Positions 30,967 to 36,323 of a stretch of DNA of 36,323 nucleotides are shown here, one piece after another; the stretch's first letter is position 1; each line of letters starts with the position of its first letter. The notes beneath the pieces were generated by a model, which was not told where the DNA came from, searched no databases, and saw nothing but the letters and a program-made list of their open reading frames with translations. Origin of the DNA: an uncultured Lachnospiraceae bacterium (GTDB taxonomy: Bacteria > Bacillota > Clostridia > Lachnospirales > Lachnospiraceae); the NCBI GenBank assembly GCA_902788645.1, contig CADAKW010000011.1, positions 1 through 36,323 on the forward strand. The letters run 5' to 3'. Position numbers and translations under genes: made by a program.

Positions 30967-31968
30967 TTGAAAAAGGAAATACTTCAAATGCTTCGGGGCG
31001 CAGGAGAGGATTATATCTCCGGTCAGGTTTTGTGTGAAAAGCTGGGTGTTTCGAGGCAGGCGATATGGAAAAATATAACACAGCTTAAAGAGGCGGGGTA
31101 TCAGATCGAGTCCCAGCCCAAAAAGGGATATCGTCTGGTGGAGTCAGCCGATAAGCTGGTAGGAGCAGATATTGAGAGCCGTTTGAAGGCAGATTGTCTG
31201 TGCCGGAAGGTAGAATGTCTGGAGCAGGTGGATTCGACCAATACCAGAGCAAAGCAGCTTGCGGAGCTTGGAGAGCCGGAGGGAACTCTGGTGGTAGCTG
31301 AGGAGCAGACGGCAGGCAAGGGCCGGAGAGGCCGTGGCTGGGCATCGGAGCCCGGTATCGGGATATGGATGAGTCTGATCCTCAGGCCGCAGCTGAAGCC
31401 ACAGCAGGCAGCCAGTGTGACTTTGGTAGCGGCTATGGCAGTGGCAAAGGGGATCAGAGAGTGTTGCGCGCTGGAGACTGGGATCAAATGGCCCAATGAC
31501 GTGGTGATCCACGGCAAAAAGGTCTGTGGTATCCTGACAGAGACAAGCTCAGAGCCGGATTATATTCATTATGCAGTTCCGGGGATCGGGATCAATGCCA
31601 ACACAAAAAGCTTTCCGGAGGAGTTAGCTGACAGGGCAACGTCCATTTATCTGGAAACCGGACGCAAGACTGACCGGAATGCACTGATCGCAGCGGTAAT
31701 GAATGCATTCTCGGATTATTACAGAAAATATCTGGAGACCGGTGATCTGTCGCTGCTTCTGGAGGAATATGACCGGATGCTTGTCAATAAGGATCAGGAG
31801 GTTCTGGTGCTTTATGGCATGGCAGAGGAAGCAGATCCCCGGAAGGTGCAGAAGGGGATTGCCAGAGGCATTACCTCTACAGGGGCATTGCTTGTTGATA
31901 CCGATGAGGGAACGAAGGAGATCGTATCCGGGGAAGTGTCGGTACGAGGCGTTTACGGATACGTTTAG
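30967..31968 (+). CDS. birA: Biotin-[acetyl-CoA-carboxylase] ligase / biotin repressor
   Basis: 333 residues. An N-terminal winged helix (GQVLCEKLGVSRQAIWKNIT) gives DNA binding. The ligase part has VDSTNTRAKQLA, GKGRRGRGWASEPG near residue 117 (biotinyl-AMP loop), GIKWPNDVVIHGKKV near 173 and VPGIGINANTK. It activates biotin with ATP, transfers it to carboxylase carrier lysines and probably represses biotin genes. The start is inferred to be TTG 30967: GGAG lies eight bases before it, and upstream in-frame codons fall inside the preceding gene or have no site. It follows the carbamoyltransferase by 16 bases, so they are cotranscribed. Confidence 0.93.
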   Translation: MKKEILQMLRGAGEDYISGQVLCEKLGVSRQAIWKNITQLKEAGYQIESQPKKGYRLVESADKLVGADIESRLKADCLCRKVECLEQVDSTNTRAKQLAELGEPEGTLVVAEEQTAGKGRRGRGWASEPGIGIWMSLILRPQLKPQQAASVTLVAAMAVAKGIRECCALETGIKWPNDVVIHGKKVCGILTETSSEPDYIHYAVPGIGINANTKSFPEELADRATSIYLETGRKTDRNALIAAVMNAFSDYYRKYLETGDLSLLLEEYDRMLVNKDQEVLVLYGMAEEADPRKVQKGIARGITSTGALLVDTDEGTKEIVSGEVSVRGVYGYV

Positions 31969-31991
31969 AATAATAAAAGAAGGAAGAGACA

Positions 31992-32381
31992 ATGGACGAT
32001 TTATTTGATGATGATATTCTGCAGCCGGCACCGGAGGTGGACGGGATGGTGATACTCAGTGTGGCAAATGCCTACAAAAAGCAGTATTATCTCAATCCCA
32101 AATTTGCAAAGCTGCCGGAAACGATTCAGGAGGAGCTGCAGATCATGTGCGTGCTGTATACGGCGGATGTGGGAGGAATTCTGACTCTTCGTTTTGATGA
32201 GGAGGGAAATCTGCTGTTTCATGTCACATCAGAGGAGGATGACTATTTCTTTGATGAGATTGGCAGTGTATTAAAGATTAAGGAGATCCAGAGAGAGAAG
32301 CAGGAGCTTCTGGAAGCATTAGAGCTGTACTATAAGGCGTTTTTCTTAAAAGAAGATATCAGTGAACTGTTGAACGAATGA
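31992..32381 (+). CDS. Small conserved protein of unknown function (possibly DUF6145)
   Basis: 129 residues, very acidic at both ends (MDDLFDDDILQPAPEVDGMV; EDISELLNE). The middle, NAYKKQYYLNPKFAKLP and LQIMCVLYTADVGGILTLRF, then DDYFFDEIGSVLKIKEIQ, looks like a soluble alpha/beta protein with a C-terminal helix (EKQELLEALELYYKAFF). No catalytic motif, signal or membrane segment. I recall proteins of this type between birA and coaX in Lachnospiraceae, but the DUF number is from memory. GAAGAGA upstream. It is inside the operon with tight spacing on its 5' side. Confidence 0.75.
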   Translation: MDDLFDDDILQPAPEVDGMVILSVANAYKKQYYLNPKFAKLPETIQEELQIMCVLYTADVGGILTLRFDEEGNLLFHVTSEEDDYFFDEIGSVLKIKEIQREKQELLEALELYYKAFFLKEDISELLNE

Positions 32382-32457
32382 TCTGCGGAGTACCGGATAG
32401 GGTTTACGATATTGTGGGGAGATATAAAAATCGTATGAAAATACAGGAGGAAAGGCA

Positions 32458-33231
32458 ATGTTATTAGCGGTAGATGTAGGAAATACAAATATAACCTTTG
32501 GGGTATTTGATGGAAGTGAGATGGTAACCCGCTTTCATTTTTCAGTGCGGATATCAAGAACATCGGATGAGTATGGCAGTATGATCTGTGATATTCTGGA
32601 GAGGAAAGGCTTTTCAGCAGATTCCATTGATCAGGTGATCGTGGCTTCGGTTGTACCAAAGATCATGTATTCATTTAACAGTGGTATCATTAAGTATCTG
32701 GGATGCCATCCGATCATTGTGGGTGCCGGGATCAGGACCGGGATACGGATCGAAACAGCCAATCCAAAAGAGGTTGGTCCGGACCGTATTGTGGATGCCG
32801 TTGCGGCACATACTTTATATGGAGGACCGATCATAGTGGCAGATTATGGTACAGCTACGACGTATGATCTGGTGACCAAAGACGGGGCGTTCTTAGGAGG
32901 AGTGATCAGTCCCGGTGTAAAGATATCAGCCAATGCTCTTTGGAATGATACGGCAAATCTGCCGGAAATTGAGATCAAGTGTCCGGAGCATGTGGTGGCA
33001 AAGGATACTATCACAGCGATGCAGGCTGGCCTTTTCCTTGGAACTGTGGGACAGTCCCAGTATATCATCAATAAGATCAAAGAGGAGTCCGGGCTGGAGG
33101 ATATCAAGGTTGTGGCAACCGGCGGTCTTGGTAAAATGATCTCCGATTATACCGAGGAGATTGATATTTATGACAGTGATCTGACGCTGAAGGGGTTGCA
33201 GATCATCTTTGAGAAGCAGAAAAGAGCGTAA
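32458..33231 (+). CDS. coaX: Type III pantothenate kinase
   Basis: 257 residues of the ASKHA fold, phosphorylating pantothenate with ATP in the first step of coenzyme A synthesis. Phosphate 1 is [18 protein letters not shown] with D6. [17 protein letters not shown] and the strand [13 protein letters not shown] follow, and [16 protein letters not shown] and [13 protein letters not shown] are family blocks. Length is typical. CAGGAGGAAAGG precedes the ATG. Type III enzymes are not feedback-inhibited by CoA and need a monovalent cation, as known for the family. Confidence 0.97.
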   Translation: MLLAVDVGNTNITFGVFDGSEMVTRFHFSVRISRTSDEYGSMICDILERKGFSADSIDQVIVASVVPKIMYSFNSGIIKYLGCHPIIVGAGIRTGIRIETANPKEVGPDRIVDAVAAHTLYGGPIIVADYGTATTYDLVTKDGAFLGGVISPGVKISANALWNDTANLPEIEIKCPEHVVAKDTITAMQAGLFLGTVGQSQYIINKIKEESGLEDIKVVATGGLGKMISDYTEEIDIYDSDLTLKGLQIIFEKQKRA

Positions 33232-33296
33232 AAGATGGCGAATCGTATACCTGCAGCACAAAAGTGTGTGGGTGGAGAAAGGAATATAAGATTATT

Positions 33297-34271
33297 ATGG
33301 AGGATCAGGGATTTCGAATTGGAGAGGTACAGATCCCCGGAAAGCTTGTATTAGGACCAATGGCAGGGGTAACAGACCTGCCATTTCGTCTGTTATGCAA
33401 GGAGCAGGGAGCCGATCTGGTTTATACGGAAATGATCAGTGCCAAGGGCATTTATTACAAAAATAAAAATACGGAGTTCCTCTGGATGACAGAGGAAAAA
33501 GAACGTCCGCTGGCATTACAGTTATTCGGTTCGGAGCCGGAGCTGATGGCAGATATGGCAGCACAGATTGAGGACAGAGCCTTTGACATTCTTGATATCA
33601 ATATGGGATGTCCGGTACCAAAGGTGGTCAACAATGGGGAAGGCTCTGCCCTCATGAAAAATCCTGTCCTTGCAGGAGAGATCGTGAAGGCTGTCAGCAG
33701 CCGGATCCGGAAACCTGTCACGGTGAAATTCCGGAAGGGCTTTGGTGCAGAGGACTGTAATGCGGTGGAGTTTGCAAAGCGTATGGAGGACTGCGGTGCA
33801 TCCGCCGTTGCGGTACATGGCCGTACCAGAGAACAGTATTATGGTGGAAAGGCAGACTGGGACATTATCCGTCAGGTGAAGGAAGCCGTGGAGATTCCGG
33901 TGATCGCCAGCGGAGATATCTTTACGCCGGAGGACGCGGCGGCATGTCTGGCGCAGACAGGATGTGATGGTCTGATGCTTGCCCGTGGTGTCCGCGGCAA
34001 TCCATGGCTGTTTCATCAGATCCGTCATTATCTGGAAACAGGAGAGAAGGAGGAGAAGCCGTCCCATGAGGAAATGGTGGTGATGATCCTTCGTCATGCA
34101 CGGATGCTCATAGACTGTAAAGGAGAGCTGATGGCAATGCGGGAGATGCGAAAGCATGTTGCCTGGTATACAGCGGGCTATCCGGGATCAGCCTCTCTTC
34201 GGCGGCGTGTCAATGAGATTGAGCAATATGAGGATCTGGAACGTCTTATGAAGGAAGCTCACAAACGATGA
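33297..34271 (+). CDS. dusB: tRNA-dihydrouridine synthase (DusB type)
   Basis: 324 residues, FMN-dependent, reducing uridines in tRNA to dihydrouridine. The TIM barrel begins VLGPMAGVTDLPFRLL. The catalytic Cys105 lies in DINMGCPVPKVVNNGEGSAL, with VTVKFRKGF (Lys), AVAVHGRTREQ (His), IASGDIFTPEDA and LARGVRGNPWLF for FMN and RNA contacts. The C-terminal helical domain has MREMRKHVAWYTAGYPGSA. ATG 33297 is the best start, though its GGAGAAAGGA is somewhat far; GTG 33264 would add 11 residues. It ends the OTC-birA-coaX run. Confidence 0.94.
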   Translation: MEDQGFRIGEVQIPGKLVLGPMAGVTDLPFRLLCKEQGADLVYTEMISAKGIYYKNKNTEFLWMTEEKERPLALQLFGSEPELMADMAAQIEDRAFDILDINMGCPVPKVVNNGEGSALMKNPVLAGEIVKAVSSRIRKPVTVKFRKGFGAEDCNAVEFAKRMEDCGASAVAVHGRTREQYYGGKADWDIIRQVKEAVEIPVIASGDIFTPEDAAACLAQTGCDGLMLARGVRGNPWLFHQIRHYLETGEKEEKPSHEEMVVMILRHARMLIDCKGELMAMREMRKHVAWYTAGYPGSASLRRRVNEIEQYEDLERLMKEAHKR

Positions 34272-34372
34272 TCTTACAGGGCTTTAAAATACCTAAACAC
34301 AATCTCTCGCAGGCGTTATATTCTGTGGAAAACTACGCACTGAGAACGATTTCAAAGAAAATTTGAAAAAAT

Positions 34373-34414
34373 ATCCATATTCCTATTGACAAAGTAGGAA
34401 TATGGATGTATGAT
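34373..34414 (+). promoter_or_regulatory. metY promoter flanked by a 13-bp palindromic operator
   Basis: ATCCATATTCCTA (34373-34385) and TAGGAATATGGAT (34395-34407) are perfect inverted arms around TTGACAAAG. TTGACA (34386-34391) is the -35 box, and TATGAT (34409-34414) follows 17 bases later. A bound dimer would cover the -35 and spacer, as expected of a repressor. A sulfur-responsive Rrf2/CymR-like protein is a reasonable guess from the downstream gene but not shown. Confidence 0.75.
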
Positions 34415-34503
34415 AGGTACATCTTAATAATCATAGTAAACCGATAGGAAAACAAACATAGCTTATCGAGAGAAAAAAGAACATAGAAAGTGAGGATTAT
34501 CGT

Positions 34504-35811
34504 ATGAGCAAAAAGACATATTCAGAGAGAGCATTAAAATTTGAAACAAAGCAGCTTCACGTAGGACAGGAGCAGGCGGATCCGGTGACAGATGCAAGAG
34601 CAGTACCGATTTATCTGACATCTTCTTATGTATTCCATAACAGCCAGCATGCAGCAGATCGTTTCGGTCTCAGAGATGCCGGTAATATCTACGGAAGATT
34701 AACAAACCCGACCGAGGATACCTTCGAGCAGAGAATTGCCGCTCTTGAGGGTGGTGTGGCAGCTTTGGCAGTAGGTAGTGGTGCAGCAGCACTTACTTAT
34801 GCATTCCAGGCAGTAGCACATAAGGGAGATCACATTGTAGCAGCCAAGAATATTTACGGTGGAACCTACAATCTTCTGGCACATACTCTTCCGGATTACG
34901 GCATTGAGACAACCTTCGTAGATCCATTTGATTATGAGGGAATCGAGGCAGCGATCAAGGAGAATACCACAGCGATCGAGATCGAGACACTTGGTAATCC
35001 AAACTCAGAGGTAGTTGATATTGAGCGTATTGCAAATATTGCACATTCCCACAATATTCCACTGATCGTAGATAACACATTTGCAACACCTTATCTGGTA
35101 CGTCCGATCGAGTATGGCGCAGATATCGTGATCCATTCTGCAACAAAGTTCATCGGCGGCCACGGTACAACTATCGGTGGTGTGATCGTAGACAGCGGAA
35201 ACTTTGACTGGACCTCCAGTGACAAGTATCCATGGCTGGTAGAGCCAAACGTATCTTACCATGGTGTAAGCTTTGCAAAGGACTGCGCACCGGCAGCATT
35301 TGTCACATATATTCGTGCGATCCTTCTTCGTGATATGGGGGCAACACTTTCTCCTGTTCACGCATTTATCTTCCTGCAGGGTCTTGAGACATTATCTCTT
35401 CGTGTAGAGCGTCATGTAGAGAATGCGCTGAAGGTAGTACAGTTCCTGAAGGACCAGCCACTGGTTGAGAAGGTAAATCATCCGTCTGTATCAGAGGATC
35501 CGGAGCAGCAGAAGCTTTACAAGAAGTATTTCCCAAATGGCGGCGGTTCTATCTTTACCTTTGAGATCAAGGGTGATGCCAAGAAGGCACAGGATTTCAT
35601 TGATCAGCTTGAGCTGTTCTCTCTGCTTGCCAACGTAGCAGATGTGAAGTCTCTGGCAATCCATCCTGCATCTACCACACATTCCGAGTGCAACGAGGCA
35701 GAGCTTCTGGATCAGGGTATTAAGCCAAATACTATCCGTCTTTCTATCGGTACAGAGCACATCGATGATATCATCGAGGATCTTGCCGAGGCATTTAAGG
35801 CAGTCCAGTAA
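34504..35811 (+). CDS. metY: O-acetylhomoserine sulfhydrylase (O-acetylhomoserine aminocarboxypropyltransferase)
   Basis: 435 residues, a PLP enzyme of the Cys/Met metabolism family that makes homocysteine from O-acetylhomoserine and sulfide. FETKQLHVGQEQADPVTDAR, then IYLTSSYVFHNSQHAADRF and NIYGRLTNPTEDTFEQRIA are the MetY-type N-terminus. VAVGSGAAALTYAFQA and IPLIVDNTFATPYLVRPIEY follow, and K215 in IHSATKFIGGHGTT binds PLP. The C-terminus has AIHPASTTHSE and RLSIGTEHIDDII. The length of about 430 residues separates it from the shorter MetB/MetC group. It is monocistronic, with the operator-embedded promoter upstream and a strong terminator downstream. Confidence 0.95.
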   Translation: MSKKTYSERALKFETKQLHVGQEQADPVTDARAVPIYLTSSYVFHNSQHAADRFGLRDAGNIYGRLTNPTEDTFEQRIAALEGGVAALAVGSGAAALTYAFQAVAHKGDHIVAAKNIYGGTYNLLAHTLPDYGIETTFVDPFDYEGIEAAIKENTTAIEIETLGNPNSEVVDIERIANIAHSHNIPLIVDNTFATPYLVRPIEYGADIVIHSATKFIGGHGTTIGGVIVDSGNFDWTSSDKYPWLVEPNVSYHGVSFAKDCAPAAFVTYIRAILLRDMGATLSPVHAFIFLQGLETLSLRVERHVENALKVVQFLKDQPLVEKVNHPSVSEDPEQQKLYKKYFPNGGGSIFTFEIKGDAKKAQDFIDQLELFSLLANVADVKSLAIHPASTTHSECNEAELLDQGIKPNTIRLSIGTEHIDDIIEDLAEAFKAVQ

Positions 35812-35847
35812 TTCATAGCATATGTGTAAAATTCTCCTATAGTAATA

Positions 35848-35889
35848 AAAAATCCGGCCGGGGTCATTTAGTACTCCGGCCGGATTTTT
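35848..35889. terminator. Bidirectional terminator between metY and the XRE gene
   Basis: AAAAATCCGGCCGG (35848-35861) and CCGGCCGGATTTTT (35876-35889) are perfect inverted arms around a 14-base loop. The A-run and T-run at the two sides let it work for metY and for the convergent regulator gene. Confidence 0.88.
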
Positions 35890-35927
35890 GAGTTATAATA
35901 AATATTTGAAAAAGTGTAAGAAGAATA

Positions 35928-36164
35928 CTATCCGGGATAGTCCGGGAATAATTCATCAAAGCTTACATCCAGAAGTCTGCGGATCAGAAAAAGCTCATCG
36001 GGATAGATATGGCGCTGGCCGACCTCTATTTTGGCCAGTGCACTGCGGGTGATATCGCAGTTATTCAGTTGAAGCCGTGCGGATAATTGTTCCTGTGTCA
36101 GCCCTCTTGCTTCGCGAAGGAAACGGATCCGCTGTCCCAGTAATTTTTCATATTCAGTATTCAT
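35928..36164 (-). CDS. XRE-family HTH transcriptional regulator, small
   Basis: 78 residues, essentially a single Cro/CI-type HTH: LGQRIRFLREARGLTQEQLS, then ITRSALAKIEVGQRHIYPDE and LLDVSFDELFP. No sensor domain. The start at 36164 (MNTEYEKLLG) is preferred over a longer frame from 36197, because AAGGAT stands about ten bases upstream on the minus strand and the extra residues are not HTH-like. It is transcribed away from a divergent gene at the window edge, and two TTGCAC/GTGCAA palindromes in the shared region are its likely operators, so it probably represses itself and that neighbour. Confidence 0.88.
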   Translation of the reverse strand: MNTEYEKLLGQRIRFLREARGLTQEQLSARLQLNNCDITRSALAKIEVGQRHIYPDELFLIRRLLDVSFDELFPDYPG

Positions 36165-36191
36165 ATGAATCAGAATCCTTATTATATTATT

Positions 36192-36211
36192 TTGCACCAG
36201 ATTAAGTGCAA
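36192..36211. promoter_or_regulatory. Operator 1 of the XRE regulator
   Basis: TTGCAC-CAGATTAA-GTGCAA has the same 6-bp arms and 8-bp spacing as the second site at 36247-36266. It lies just upstream of the regulator's start on the minus strand. Confidence 0.65.
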
Positions 36212-36218
36212 ATCTGTA

Positions 36219-36247
36219 TTGATTTTATAAGATAGTTATGATATAAT
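36219..36247 (+). promoter_or_regulatory. Rightward promoter to a gene leaving the window
   Basis: TTGATT (36219-36224) and TATAAT (36242-36247) are 17 bases apart. The last base of the -10 box is the first base of operator 2, so repressor binding would block it. Downstream, ATG 36311 with GGGTGG five bases ahead could start a gene (MIWL...) cut by the window end; a TTG at 36288 runs into a stop. Confidence 0.6.
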
Positions 36248-36266
36248 TGCACTTATATAAGTGCAA
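36247..36266. promoter_or_regulatory. Operator 2 of the XRE regulator, perfect 20-bp palindrome
   Basis: TTGCACTTATATAAGTGCAA is fully palindromic and shares its arms with operator 1, whose centre lies 55 bp away. On the minus strand its TTGCAC also stands 17 bases ahead of TATCAT, a possible -35/-10 pair for the regulator gene itself. Confidence 0.72.
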
Positions 36267-36323
36267 AACGTAGGGAGTAGAAGGTTGTTGATCATAAACG
36301 GGTGGATGATATGATCTGGCTGG

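Noticed and set aside
34272..34372. Small RNA or terminator after dusB
   Set aside because: No stable stem followed by a T-run and no promoter-terminator pair was seen.

Overview
The window looks like chromosomal DNA of a gut Lachnospiraceae (Clostridia, low-to-mid GC). This is inferred from strong AGGAGG-type ribosome binding sites, TTGACA-N17-TATAAT-type promoters, protein sequences of Firmicute character (an S8 protease without signal peptide, NfeD next to a stomatin-like protein, the order birA / small unknown gene / coaX / dusB) and many Rpn- and DUF234-type accessory genes. No species can be named from the sequence alone. No rRNA, tRNA or CRISPR array was seen.

Layout. (1) 1-1050 is the clearly AT-richer end of a surface-polysaccharide cluster: the tail of an FdtA/WxcM-type dTDP-sugar ketoisomerase overlapping an NAD-dependent sugar epimerase/dehydratase. 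(2) 1144-1550 is the scar of a DUF234-type ATPase cassette whose intact copy lies at 14340-15955. (3) 1652-12355 is an almost purely GDP-L-fucose locus: the bifunctional salvage enzyme Fkp, the fucose mutarotase FucU and an AraC-type regulator, then, behind its own promoter, gmd, fcl, manC, manA and a phosphohexomutase. Together these run from fructose-6-phosphate to GDP-mannose and GDP-fucose, and also from free L-fucose to GDP-fucose. (4) 12389-16232 is a mobile and accessory patch: a 314-bp MITE-like element with long inverted repeats, a complete ISL3-family insertion sequence with intact 8-bp target duplication, and the DUF234 ATPase. (5) 16233-21207 holds an Rpn-type PD-(D/E)XK protein, with a possible internally translated short product, and a 1319-residue HD-domain/helical protein of unknown role, the best candidate here for an undescribed system. 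(6) 21383-35811 is mainly housekeeping: glmS, an S8 protease, hemB, a DtxR-like and a Fur-like metal regulator transcribed divergently, a SpoU rRNA/tRNA methyltransferase, NfeD plus SPFH protein, then ornithine carbamoyltransferase, birA, a small unknown gene, coaX and dusB as one likely operon, and metY under a striking palindromic operator. (7) 35928-36323 has a small XRE repressor with two TTGCAC/GTGCAA operators and a rightward promoter for a gene that starts at the window edge.

Most unusual signals: a 21-bp hairpin ahead of glmS whose only imperfections are G-U pairs in the sense RNA; the HD/solenoid protein; the internal Shine-Dalgarno/ATG in the Rpn gene; a Fur protein with a C-x3-C-x3-C-x3-C cluster instead of the usual His-rich site; and ATPase-cassette fragments lying as direct repeats on both sides of the fucose locus.
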